Assembly (NCBI RefSeq): GCF_011074795.1
Contig: NZ_JAAMPF010000010.1
Coordinates: 1 to 64,000, forward strand
Source: Marinobacter salicampi
Lineage (GTDB): Bacteria > Pseudomonadota > Gammaproteobacteria > Pseudomonadales > Oleiphilaceae
Reading direction: 5' to 3'
DNA: 64,000 nt
The position numbers and the translations under genes are program-made. This document shows positions 1 through 7,457 of this stretch, piece by piece. Below the pieces are notes generated by a model that saw nothing but the letters and a program-made list of their open reading frames with translations, was not told the origin of the DNA and made no database searches. How positions within the stretch are numbered: the first letter of the stretch is position 1; each line of letters starts with the position of its first letter.

Positions 1-1
1 G

Positions 2-157
2 GTTGCGCGGGTGGCAATCAGGCCGTCGGTTGACCCCATGCGCGCATCCTCAGCCAAGTATATTGACCGGCACATGTTGGGAGACTGGCGAGTTGAGGTG
101 GTGACAGAGGAAGGTGAGCTTTTGGCCAAGGGGGCGTTTTCCGTTGTCCCTCAATAA
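2..157 (+). CDS. DUF2914-type protein, C-terminal fragment
   Basis: The gene enters from the left edge, so only its last 51 codons are visible, ending in TAA at 155-157. The readable tail contains the pattern GDWRVEVVTEEGELLAKGAF, which is the typical ending of DUF2914 domains (a W-R-V-E-V strand, a G-x-L-L turn, then a final F-x-V strand). Function of the family is unknown to me; it often sits at the C-terminus of membrane or peptidoglycan-linked proteins. Nothing can be said about its N-terminus or operon. The assignment rests on a short stretch and is tentative. Confidence 0.55.
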   Translation, partial: VARVAIRPSVDPMRASSAKYIDRHMLGDWRVEVVTEEGELLAKGAFSVVPQ

Positions 158-432
158 ACGAAGTCGGAAGCAGAAGGAGTAGAAACGCGGGACGGGCCTG
201 TTTTCAATAAGCTTTGTGGGGCTCGTCCCTCAGCCCAAGCAAAAATAAGTCTGTCCCGGTTCGGCTTAAGAAGACTTTCCTCTGCGGGCAAAGCCTAAAC
301 CTAACAGATCCAAAATAGGCTAGGCCACCTTCGATGCTCTTACGTCCCACTCCAGATCTGGCAAGAGCTTGAAACGGCTTATATACTGTGTTTTTATCCA
401 GTACATATCAAAATTGCCGCTAAAGGATTAGC
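158..432. other. Intergenic region with REP-like sequences upstream of the transposase
   Basis: No gene is visible. The region holds GGGACGGG at 192-199 and CGTCCCT at 225-231, which could pair, and a 19-nt sequence at 242-260 containing CTGTCCCGGT. That 19-mer recurs inverted at 3415-3433 with one mismatch. Short palindromic CCGGGACAG-type sequences are commonly found beside REP-associated transposases. Confidence 0.5.
242..260 (+). repeat. Left copy of 19-nt inverted repeat
   Basis: The sequence reads AAAATAAGTCTGTCCCGGT. Its reverse complement matches 3415-3433 at 18 of 19 positions. The two copies face each other and enclose the transposase and the AT-rich two-gene unit. They may be REP-like substrates of the transposase or the ends of a mobilised segment. 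Confidence 0.7.
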
Positions 433-1404
433 ATGGCCCGCCCCAGAGAACAGCTGATCTGTGTTTCTGATACACCTTTTTACCACGTCGTCTCACGCTG
501 CGTACGGCGTACTTTTCTGTGCGGTATCGATCACCAGACCGACAAAAACTACGAGCACCGACGCCGGTGGATCGAAGAGCGCATCCGGCTGCTGTCCTCC
601 CTCTTTGCCATTGATCTTTGTGCCTATGCAATCATGTCGAACCACTACCACCTAGTAGTGAAGCTTTGTCCTGAGCAGTCGGACACATGGTCTGACGACG
701 ACGTTCTGGCACGCTGGACAAGCTTGTTCAAAGGCCCACCGCTGGTGCAGCGGTATCAGTCTGGAGGCGAACTTCACGAGGCCGAACTAGGGTTCGTAAA
801 ACAGATGGCCGGCGTCTACCGACAACGCCTCGCCAGCCTGAGCTGGTTCATGAAATGTCTTAACGAGTCTATTGCCCGAGAGGCAAATCAGGAAGATGGC
901 TGTACCGGGCATTTCTGGGAGTCGCGGTTCAAATCTCAGGCTTTAAAGACAGAGCAGGCGTTGCTCAGTTGCATGGCTTATGTCGACCTGAATCCCATCA
1001 GGGCTGCCCTAGCCGATACTCCGGAAAGCTCTGACCATACCAGTATCAAAGAGCGGCTGACGCCCCGGTTCAGCCTGGCAGCCGCCATTCAGGCACAGAA
1101 GGAACAACAATTCCTGAACCAGTTTTCAACGGCCCTTAAACCGCTGCTCCACTTCGAGGGAGCGGTAAGAAACGAGCCACAACTGGGCATCCTGTTCAGT
1201 CTGCGGGAATATCTGGAATTGGTGGACTATACCGGCCGGACTGCCCGACCGGGAAAACGGGGCCACATTCCTGACCATCACCCACCGATTCTGGACCGAT
1301 TGGGACTGACCGCCGATGAGTGGCTTACCGAAGCCCTGGATTTCGAAGCGCTGTACCGTCAGAACCAGCGAGCGCACCCGCCCCGACGACGATCTGCAGC
1401 CTGA
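433..1404 (+). CDS. REP-associated (Y1/HUH-type) transposase
   Basis: The product (323 aa) belongs to the Y1_Tnp/RayT-like transposases, single-strand DNA nucleases related to IS200/IS605 enzymes that act on short palindromes. The N-terminal F-Y-H-V-V-S-R strand (residues 16-22) and the metal-binding H-Y-H pair at 71-73, preceded by I-M-S-N, are clear. Later come G-H-F-W-E-S-R-F-K-S near 159-168 and A-Y-V-D-L-N-P-I-R-A, both family hallmarks. The catalytic tyrosine usually found just before the G-H-x-W-x-x-R segment is not at the expected place (K-C-L-N is there; the nearest Tyr is about residue 129). This may therefore be a domesticated variant. No IS ends directly flank it, but REP-like sequences lie on both sides. 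Start chosen at ATG 433; no strong ribosome binding site is visible. Confidence 0.85.
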   Translation: MARPREQLICVSDTPFYHVVSRCVRRTFLCGIDHQTDKNYEHRRRWIEERIRLLSSLFAIDLCAYAIMSNHYHLVVKLCPEQSDTWSDDDVLARWTSLFKGPPLVQRYQSGGELHEAELGFVKQMAGVYRQRLASLSWFMKCLNESIAREANQEDGCTGHFWESRFKSQALKTEQALLSCMAYVDLNPIRAALADTPESSDHTSIKERLTPRFSLAAAIQAQKEQQFLNQFSTALKPLLHFEGAVRNEPQLGILFSLREYLELVDYTGRTARPGKRGHIPDHHPPILDRLGLTADEWLTEALDFEALYRQNQRAHPPRRRSAA

Positions 1405-1815
1405 TTCTCCCCAATAAATAATTAACGACACTCACTGGCGACAGCCAGGAACCTGCCTCGCCTTGGAATTGCCAAAACGGGTGAAAAAACGCCGGAATCC
1501 AGAGATTTCGATGGATTCGGGTCTGATTGACCGCTTACCTCACTGAAAAAACGAACTCAACGGAGCTGAAAATTTCATGCTTCTTTGTTCTTCTCTAACA
1601 GTGCCTGTCCTTTTTAATATTTTTTTAATATTGTGCTCAGAAAAATTGATTTGTCCCAGTGTCTCGCAAATTAGCTCAAGGCCTTAGAGAAACTGAAAAA
1701 TAGCTCTGTTCCGGTTTTTTTGGGGCGTTTGTGAGGCCGCGCACAGTATCATTCGGCACACAAGGCAGAGGGCTATTGACTGAGCCTAATGGAGGTTCTA
1801 GTTGCTAAACGAATC
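1405..1815. other. Gene-free AT-rich spacer
   Basis: I see no coding region. The stretch contains T-rich runs (for example TTTTTAATATTTTTTTAATATT around 1611-1632) and GC drops from the transposase toward the AT-rich genes that follow. It is the downstream region of the minus-strand PutAbiC-like gene, but I found no clean intrinsic terminator in it. Confidence 0.4.
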
Positions 1816-2553
1816 CTAATATCTACCAACTTCCAAACCTAATTCTTCTAAGACGTCATTGAACTCAGGGTAACTAATTAAATTGTTAGAATGATGGTTG
1901 TCAAGAAATTGTACTGCAATCAAAATCAACCGCAATTGAGAAAAAGCTAGAAAATTGATCAAAGTACTGTAATAAAATTTACTCGTATCTACGTCGAAAC
2001 CTCGAGAATCACTAAGATTTTTTGAGATGACGTTGACCGACACAGAAAAGGGTCGAAGTATATTGTAAATGTTATCATCTTCATCTAACGCTTCCACAAG
2101 CTGAGCGACTTGGTCGTCAGTTGCACCAGAAGAACGCATAATCTCTATTTCATCCTCAATCCTTGCTATTGCGTCCCCCCCAATCAATTTAACAAGTGTA
2201 CCATTTTCAACGTGATAGATTGAAAATTTTTCAGTTAATGTATTCTGTGACTCAACTAAATTAAAAAACAATGATTCAAACGATTTTATGGCTTCAGTTC
2301 GCTCACTATTTTTGAGCTGCTTTTTCAGATCTGCGTTAGCTTCATTTTGAAGACTCAGAGATTTAATCAGCAATACAAGCGCGAAAAAACTTAGCGCTGT
2401 ACCAATTACGCCGCCAAAATAATCACCGAAGGCACCCCAATCAGAAGAGCTATCTGAAACTTGCTGACCATGAATTAAGTGGAAGTTTAAAAGATAACCT
2501 CCAACTACCAATAATACGATAATCAATGTCGCAACTGAGTATCTATTTATCAA
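1816..2553 (-). CDS. PutAbiC-like putative phage abortive infection membrane protein
   Basis: The 245-aa product has two N-terminal membrane helices (about residues 7-27 and 45-66) separated by D-W-G-A-F-G-D-Y-F-G-G. A charged coiled region and S-F-E-S-L-F-F-N-L-V-E-S-Q-N-T follow. This order (TM, W-G-x-F-G-D-Y-x-G-G, TM, F-E-x-x-F-F-x-L) is what I know from the putative abortive-infection family PutAbiC (PF16872). A late segment F-Y-Y-S-T-L-I-N-F-L-A-F-S-Q-L resembles the family's C-terminal conserved block. The start is TTG at 2553, which overlaps the stop of the upstream gene and has AAGGG eight bases ahead. The gene is strikingly AT-rich (a sampled 60-base line is 32% GC), pointing to recent transfer. 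An anti-phage role is inferred from the family only. Confidence 0.65.
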   Translation of the reverse strand: MINRYSVATLIIVLLVVGGYLLNFHLIHGQQVSDSSSDWGAFGDYFGGVIGTALSFFALVLLIKSLSLQNEANADLKKQLKNSERTEAIKSFESLFFNLVESQNTLTEKFSIYHVENGTLVKLIGGDAIARIEDEIEIMRSSGATDDQVAQLVEALDEDDNIYNILRPFSVSVNVISKNLSDSRGFDVDTSKFYYSTLINFLAFSQLRLILIAVQFLDNHHSNNLISYPEFNDVLEELGLEVGRY

Positions 2554-3368
2554 TCGCCATACCCTTTAACCATATATTTTACCACCGTCCCATCTCTCAA
2601 CTTTACAGGCGAAACGTTTAAGCTAAGATATTTATAATTCTCAGCCTCCAACCCATTATTATAATTTAAGTTCTCGGTAAAAAACTTCTTCGCTTTCATG
2701 GTAAGATTTTTATAGGAAGAAAAACCAAAAGCAACTGTATGGTCATCACCCTCAACCACAAGTCGACCGTTCCCAGTATTTATATTGAACCTACTAATAC
2801 CTGCCTTTATCCAGTACTCTTCTCGAGATTTTTTTGCGTCTACTGCTTCTGCGGTAGATCGATCAAATGCACCGATAATTGTCTTATCATGTTTGTTCTT
2901 TCGATACCTAATCTTTACAACAAGGTCAAACTTTCTCGAGACTTCGTGTAACTTTCTAAGTGGAGATTTCCTAAGTTGACGGATAAGCTCGTTAGCTTCG
3001 TTACCTAGGTCTTCTACAACCTTGTTTGCTCGGGGAGAAAGATTTTGGTGTTCTTTATAAAGGGATTCTGCGAAAAAATAGGATATTAGTTCCACAAATA
3101 CGGGACGGCCAATCGATCGCAGTCTTTTTGTCAAATTATCATCATCGACGTCCACACTAAAAATATGGCCGTAAGACCCTTTGAAAGTCTGCTTTAAGAT
3201 GGTTCTCACTTTTTTCTTACCACTGTTTCTGTGAGGAGCCTTTTTCAAAAGAATTGTTTCAGCAATAGTCTGTACAGAGCCCGATACTCCACTCATAGTA
3301 TCCAGCCCTGCTTTCATATCAACCGATCCTTCCGGCGTATTGATTACCAAATCCATGCTGATCGACAC
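2550..3368 (-). CDS. Unknown protein, first gene of the AT-rich pair
   Basis: I do not recognise this 272-aa protein. It has no signal peptide or membrane helix. It is rich in Lys, Arg and Asn, with a predicted helical central part (about residues 85-150) and a beta-rich C-terminal third containing G-R-L-V-V-E-G-D-D-H-T-V-A-F-G-F. The chosen GTG start at 3368 has AGGAG eight bases upstream; the first internal ATG (3356) lacks a ribosome binding site. Its stop TGA overlaps the TTG start of the PutAbiC-like gene, so the two are translationally coupled and probably act together. GC is well below the rest of the window (about 42% in a sampled line). It could be a cytosolic sensor partner of the membrane protein, which is inference only. 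Confidence 0.7.
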   Translation of the reverse strand: MSISMDLVINTPEGSVDMKAGLDTMSGVSGSVQTIAETILLKKAPHRNSGKKKVRTILKQTFKGSYGHIFSVDVDDDNLTKRLRSIGRPVFVELISYFFAESLYKEHQNLSPRANKVVEDLGNEANELIRQLRKSPLRKLHEVSRKFDLVVKIRYRKNKHDKTIIGAFDRSTAEAVDAKKSREEYWIKAGISRFNINTGNGRLVVEGDDHTVAFGFSSYKNLTMKAKKFFTENLNYNNGLEAENYKYLSLNVSPVKLRDGTVVKYMVKGYGD

Positions 3369-3414
3369 TAACTCACTCCTCTTTAGTAACTACGGTGGAA
3401 GCGTATCAAATGAA

Positions 3415-3433
3415 ACCGGGACAGATTTATTTT
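3415..3433 (-). repeat. Right copy of 19-nt inverted repeat
   Basis: On the plus strand this reads ACCGGGACAGATTTATTTT. It is the inverse of 242-260 with one mismatch and lies just upstream of the AT-rich operon's first gene (start 3368) and just past the end of the next gene (3443). Confidence 0.7.
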
Positions 3434-3442
3434 ATTGAGCTT

Positions 3443-3958
3443 TCACTGTTTCAACCCCGAGTAAACCTCACACAACTCCCTCTTCTCCCTCAAAACCTTC
3501 GGCTCTCGACTACCCATAGCCGCCACAGTAGCCGCATTACAAGCCTGCCTCGCCTTTTCAAGCTCACTCGTAACACCGGTCCCTGGGTTTACGCTTGCAA
3601 TAACCGGTCTGAAAGACAAAGATGCGTTGCAGTACATAGTCCGGTACTTACCATGTTTCCAGTTCTGCTCGGGCTTTTTGGAAAGCTCTGAACAAAGTGT
3701 GCCGAACAGCTTCTTGGCCTTAACAGTGCATTCCGAGTAGGCCTTAAGATCGTTGCGTACAGTGCCGCAAACGCTCTGGTCCCGCACCCGCCAGACCTGA
3801 TGCTGGAAGGCCACATTGACGCCCTCATACTGGACCTCAACCGGTGTGATTTGTGTGCCATACCGTTCAGACACATGCTCATGGACGCTACCTTGAACGG
3901 TATTCAAATAAGCTGAAAACAAGTAGGAAATAGGGTCCAACTCACGCTGCTCCGTCAA
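3443..3958 (-). CDS. Hypothetical protein downstream of the NERD gene
   Basis: The product (up to 171 aa) is not recognised. It contains five cysteines (for example T-M-Y-C-N-A-S-L and E-L-C-E-V-Y), a short basic C-terminal segment and no membrane helix. The open frame begins at a TTG at 3958 without a convincing ribosome binding site, so the true start may be internal. It is co-directional with the NERD-domain gene 35 bp upstream and may be its operon partner. It ends next to the right inverted repeat, so its C-terminus may have been trimmed by past insertion; this is inference. Confidence 0.5.
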   Translation of the reverse strand: MTEQRELDPISYLFSAYLNTVQGSVHEHVSERYGTQITPVEVQYEGVNVAFQHQVWRVRDQSVCGTVRNDLKAYSECTVKAKKLFGTLCSELSKKPEQNWKHGKYRTMYCNASLSFRPVIASVNPGTGVTSELEKARQACNAATVAAMGSREPKVLREKRELCEVYSGLKQ

Positions 3959-3993
3959 AAGGTTCTAAAAACGATACTGAGGTACTGCCCAGC

Positions 3994-5088
3994 TCACCCA
4001 CCAAAATACTCCCCCCGAAACTCAGCCTTAGCCCGCATCCCATGGTTCACACACTCCACCATATGCCGGTCCGACTTCCAGTTGTCACAGCCTTCAGGCG
4101 CCACATAATGCTCATGGAAAGCACGTTCGAAAATCCGCTCCTTCACTTGCCGGGCTTCTACCAACCTTCGCTGGTCCTCCGCTGGCTGCCGAGCACGCTC
4201 AGCTTCAAGGTTCGGCTGTACCTGTGGAGCCACAGCCTGAGGCCTGGCTGTCACGTTTGCCTGTACGCTCTGGGCAACACTCCCCGCAACAATACTGGCC
4301 AACTCAGCAGGGCCTCCCAGATAAACAAAAGCAGTCATCACCGCAACCACTGCAAACGTCGGTTTCAATCCCCTGCCCCTGCGCCGGGGCTTCTGTCTAT
4401 GAACCAATCTGTCTCGGTCTGTAGCACCGCCAAAATCCATCTGCTGTGTCTTGCTGGTGACTATCCCCTGCACATGGCGCAGATGCGCTCGATGGGTTTT
4501 GAACGATGCGGTAAGTCGCTCTGCCGCTATGCGATCAATAACCTCACTCACCTGCTCCGGGGTAAGCACCTGGTCCTGGTAAGATTTGATGAACCTCAGG
4601 TAGCCACCGCCCCTCGTGACGTGGGGCGGCATCGCTGTCTTGAAGGTCGCGTCGCCCACGAACACCACCAGCGAATGAATCTGCCCGTCTGTCAGCCCCA
4701 GCAGAGCCTGCAAGGTTTTTACATGCTTGTAGTTCTGATGCAGCGGGTTCTGAAATTTCTGGTTATGCCTGAAGATTTTCTGGGTCCACTGGGGCTGATG
4801 AGCGCTGCCGAAGATCCAGCCTTTCATGTTCTTGGTTTCCACCACGAACACGCCAAAGGGCGAGACGATGATGTGGTCGATCTGGGTGGTGCCGTCTTCG
4901 GTGGGCAGGGTGACGTTGCGAATCAGGTGGTAGGTTTTCCTGTCGAGGAACAGGCGGGCGGAGATGTTCACCATGCACTCCCCTACCCAGCCCTTGAACC
5001 AGGGGGATTTCACCAATGCACCAAGGATGGCCAGGGGAACAAGAAACCAGAGAAGGGTAAAAAGAGGCTGTAGCGCTGGTGAAACCAT
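3994..5088 (-). CDS. NERD (nuclease-related) domain membrane protein
   Basis: The 364-aa product has an N-terminal membrane helix (about residues 8-25), then a NERD domain at about 30-150. The signature residues are present: G-E near residue 35, T-Q-I-D-H-I-I-V-S and F-V-V-E-T-K-N-M-K-G. The D and the E-x-K correspond to the active site of the related PD-(D/E)XK nucleases. A second hydrophobic segment (about 245-265) precedes a coiled, Glu/Arg-rich region and a C-terminal domain with two Cys (E-G-C-D-N-W and M-V-E-C-V-N-H). NERD proteins are implicated in DNA processing and appear in accessory and defence regions, but this one's role is unknown. The first ATG is used; its ribosome binding site is weak. 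Confidence 0.8.
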   Translation of the reverse strand: MVSPALQPLFTLLWFLVPLAILGALVKSPWFKGWVGECMVNISARLFLDRKTYHLIRNVTLPTEDGTTQIDHIIVSPFGVFVVETKNMKGWIFGSAHQPQWTQKIFRHNQKFQNPLHQNYKHVKTLQALLGLTDGQIHSLVVFVGDATFKTAMPPHVTRGGGYLRFIKSYQDQVLTPEQVSEVIDRIAAERLTASFKTHRAHLRHVQGIVTSKTQQMDFGGATDRDRLVHRQKPRRRGRGLKPTFAVVAVMTAFVYLGGPAELASIVAGSVAQSVQANVTARPQAVAPQVQPNLEAERARQPAEDQRRLVEARQVKERIFERAFHEHYVAPEGCDNWKSDRHMVECVNHGMRAKAEFRGEYFGG

Positions 5089-5139
5089 TTTCCGATCCTG
5101 GGCCAGCGCGTATTCGTGGCGTTTCTGTTGTGATTTATA

Positions 5140-5164
5140 AGCCTGCCTGTGGGGCGGGCTTTTT
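5140..5164 (+). terminator. Plus-strand intrinsic terminator-like hairpin with no visible plus-strand gene
   Basis: AGCCTGCC (5140-5147) pairs with GGCGGGCT (5153-5160) with one G-T wobble, followed by TTTTT. The U-run is on the plus strand, although all nearby genes are on the minus strand. It could end a small unannotated RNA, or act on minus-strand transcripts only weakly. Confidence 0.45.
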
Positions 5165-5245
5165 AATTATGTGTCTCTTTTATAGCTTCAAAATGGATAG
5201 GCAGCAAATGAAGTAGCGTTAGAATTGGTAACTTTTCTTAAGCCA

Positions 5246-5271
5246 GGGGTACAGGGATGTCCCTGTACCCC
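5246..5271 (-). terminator. Perfect 12-bp hairpin at the end of the urease operon
   Basis: GGGGTACAGGGA (5246-5257) and TCCCTGTACCCC (5260-5271) are exact inverse repeats around a two-base centre. The hairpin lies 46 bp past the stop of the nickel permease gene, the last gene of the minus-strand urea operon. There is no long U-run on either side, so termination or 3'-end protection is inferred from position. Confidence 0.5.
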
Positions 5272-5317
5272 ATTGTTTTGCCGAGTGTTGGTTCAGTTTG
5301 CTTAGGCTAGTGGTAGC

Positions 5318-5899
5318 TCAGGCAGCCAGGAACGCCCCAGTCGCCGCCAGTGCAACACCCAGCCCCCGGAAAATCCCGCTGTTCGTCTGCATCAGCAGTG
5401 CCCCAAGCCCACGCCCGGCAAAGGCGATAGCCAGAGTGGCGATGGAGAAGCCCGCCAGATACGCGGCCAAAGTCGCCCCAGCCGGCATCTCCGCCCCATG
5501 GGCAAACCCATGAAACACCATGAATGCCGCAACCAGCGAACCACCCACAACCGTCGGCAGCTTCGCCATGGTGGCGATCAGGATGCCGGCGAGCATGACG
5601 GAGAGCGCAATGCCGGTTTCCACACCGGGCAGGCTCAGCCCGCCCCAGGCGAGGCTGGCGCCCAGCACCATGCCGCCGATGACGAACAGGGGGGTGGAGT
5701 TCTTCATGGTGTTGCTCTGGCGTACGCTCCAGAAGCCGATGGCGGCCATGGCCAGTAGATGGTCCAGGCCCTGCATGGGGTGCAGCAGGCCGCTTAGGAA
5801 GCCACTTTCTGCGTGAGCGCCGTGGCCGGTGTGGGCGGCTGCGGTGGTGGCTGCCAGCAGGAGGGCGGCGGTGGCGATTAGTTTGGTTAAAGCAGTCAT
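5318..5899 (-). CDS. ureJ: HupE/UreJ family nickel permease
   Basis: This 193-aa membrane protein is last in the urease operon and probably brings nickel to the urease active site. It begins with a hydrophobic leader ending in A-A-A-H-T-G-H-G, then H-P-M-Q-G-L-D-H-L-L-A-M, the HPxxGxDH metal-binding signature of the HupE/UreJ family. A further His (V-F-H-G-F-A-H-G) lies in a later helix. About six to seven hydrophobic segments follow. The start is ATG 5899, which has GGGAGA about seven bases upstream; the longer frame opening at 5923 lacks this. It follows ureG by about 50 bp. Confidence 0.9.
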   Translation of the reverse strand: MTALTKLIATAALLLAATTAAAHTGHGAHAESGFLSGLLHPMQGLDHLLAMAAIGFWSVRQSNTMKNSTPLFVIGGMVLGASLAWGGLSLPGVETGIALSVMLAGILIATMAKLPTVVGGSLVAAFMVFHGFAHGAEMPAGATLAAYLAGFSIATLAIAFAGRGLGALLMQTNSGIFRGLGVALAATGAFLAA

Positions 5900-5947
5900 C
5901 TTGGTTTCTCCCATAGAAAACAAATAATTCAGCAGGATGGACGAGCC

Positions 5948-6586
5948 TTAGGCGGTACTTGCGATTTTCTCTGGCCGGCGCTCTGGCAACATGCCCCGTT
6001 CGAGAATGAAGCTGATAATGGTCTCCAGCCCTACCCCGTCATACAGGTTGGCGAACACGAAGGGCCGTTCGCCGCGCATCTTCTTTGAGTCCCGGTCCAT
6101 CACGTCGCGGGAAGCGTGGACGTATTCGGCGATGTCGATTTTGTTGATGATCAGCAGATCGGACTTGGTGATGCCGGGGCCGCCTTTTCTGGGGATCTTG
6201 TCGCCGGCGGAGACGTCGATCACGTAAAGCGTGAGGTCGGAGAGTTCGGGGCTAAAGGTGGCGGAGAGGTTGTCGCCGCCGGATTCCACCAGTACCAGTT
6301 CCAGGCCGGGGTGGCGGGTCTGGAGATCGTCGATGGCGGCGAGGTTCATGGAGGCATCCTCGCGGATGGCGGTGTGGGGGCAGCCGCCGGTTTCGATACC
6401 GAGGATGCGGTCGGCTGGGAGGGCGTCGTTTTTGAGGAGGAAGTCGGCGTCTTCCCGGGTGTAGATGTCGTTGGTGACGACGGCAATATCGTAGTGATCG
6501 CGGAGCGCGAGGCAGAGCTGGCGCAGCAGTGCGGTTTTACCGGAGCCAACGGGGCCGCCGACTCCAACTCTCAGGCAATGTGGCAT
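5948..6586 (-). CDS. ureG: Urease accessory GTPase UreG
   Basis: UreG hydrolyses GTP to drive nickel insertion into urease together with UreD/UreH, UreF and UreE. The 212-aa sequence has the P-loop [10 protein letters not shown] at 10-19, the invariant E-T-G-G-C-P-H nickel-binding Cys-Pro-His motif near 66-72, and the N-K-I-D guanine-specificity motif. Length matches the family. The start ATG has GAGGA eight bases upstream. It is separated from ureF by a 175-bp gap that contains a large hairpin repeat. Confidence 0.97.
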   Translation of the reverse strand: MPHCLRVGVGGPVGSGKTALLRQLCLALRDHYDIAVVTNDIYTREDADFLLKNDALPADRILGIETGGCPHTAIREDASMNLAAIDDLQTRHPGLELVLVESGGDNLSATFSPELSDLTLYVIDVSAGDKIPRKGGPGITKSDLLIINKIDIAEYVHASRDVMDRDSKKMRGERPFVFANLYDGVGLETIISFILERGMLPERRPEKIASTA

Positions 6587-6633
6587 GGTTTGGTTCCTCG
6601 TTATCTTGATTTATCTAACTCAGTGCAAGTGGC

Positions 6634-6730
6634 GAGTGAGGCTCCCTTTCGGGACACGCTCAAGCACATCCCTGTGGCGCTTGAGCTCCGCCATCCTGGC
6701 TACGCACAGTCCCGAAAGGGAGCCTCACTC
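6634..6730. repeat. Long-arm hairpin repeat A (ureF-ureG gap)
   Basis: A perfect 22-bp inverted repeat (6634-6655 with 6709-6730) encloses a 53-base centre. The centre itself can fold through GCTCAAG and CTTGAGC. The centre is nearly the same as that of repeat B at 9729-9836, but the outer arms are different sequences. The element sits inside a polycistronic transcript and could stall ribosome-free RNA decay or terminate partially. Confidence 0.85.
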
Positions 6731-6761
6731 ACCACGCTCATCTTCGGAGCGTTGGTCTTTT

Positions 6762-7457
6762 CTAACTTCTGAACAGTCTTGAGTACTGTGTTTCATGCTG
6801 GGCGCTCGCCAGGGCCAGCCCCGGCAGGATGGGCCCGAGCTGGCTGTCGTCCAATGCCATGGCGCGGTCGACGGCGGCGACCAACAAACGTCGCAGGTGT
6901 TCGTTCAACCGCTGGGCGGCGGTGTGGCCGAGCGGCATGGCTTTGCAGGCGACGGCGAGCTGGTTTTCCAGCCAGGCCCAGGCGAAGCCGAGTAAGGTCT
7001 GGCGAACCGGGACCTTGCGCTGGTGCGCGGCCCAGGCGAATACGGTGACGTAGCCGGGGTCTTCCGGTAGCAGGCCGGGTTCGGGCATCAGGTCGAGACT
7101 TTTCAGCAGCCGGATCAAAGCGGTGCCCAGGCGGGTGTCTTCGTCGCTGAGTTCGGCAGTTTCCCGGGTGGCGTGGAGCCAGGTGTTCCAGTGGGCCAGG
7201 GCCTCGGCGTCTTTGGTGGCCCAGGCCTTTTGTAACCGCACCAGCAGGGGCAGTTCACAGCGGCTGAGGCCGTCTTCCAGTACGCCTTCGAGCCATTCGC
7301 AAAGCTGCGCTTCGTCAGTTACCCAGCCCAGTTCGAAGGCGCTTTCCAGGCCCTGGGACCAGGCGAAGGCGCCGATGGGCAGCGCGGGGCTGGTGATCTG
7401 CATCAGGCCCAGCAGTGAGAGGTCGGCTACCGGGGTCTGGTAGGCCTCAGTGCTCAT
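6762..7457 (-). CDS. ureF: Urease accessory protein UreF
   Basis: UreF works with UreD and UreG to load nickel and CO2 into apourease. The 231-aa protein contains the family pattern L-L-G-L-M-Q-I-T-S-P-A-L-P-I-G-A-F-A-W-S-Q-G-L-E near residues 13-36, with P-I-G-x-F-x-W/Y-S-x-G-L-E diagnostic. The start is ATG 7457 (M-S-T-E-A-Y). A longer frame begins at 7520 but would only translate the His-rich tail of ureE in another frame. The gene overlaps the 3' end of ureE by 11 bp, so translation is probably coupled. Confidence 0.95.
   Translation of the reverse strand: MSTEAYQTPVADLSLLGLMQITSPALPIGAFAWSQGLESAFELGWVTDEAQLCEWLEGVLEDGLSRCELPLLVRLQKAWATKDAEALAHWNTWLHATRETAELSDEDTRLGTALIRLLKSLDLMPEPGLLPEDPGYVTVFAWAAHQRKVPVRQTLLGFAWAWLENQLAVACKAMPLGHTAAQRLNEHLRRLLVAAVDRAMALDDSQLGPILPGLALASAQHETQYSRLFRS

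Noticed and set aside
4042..5073. Long plus-strand open frame (343 codons) opposite the NERD gene
   Set aside because: It is the antisense of a gene with a clear domain and its translation shows no recognisable pattern.
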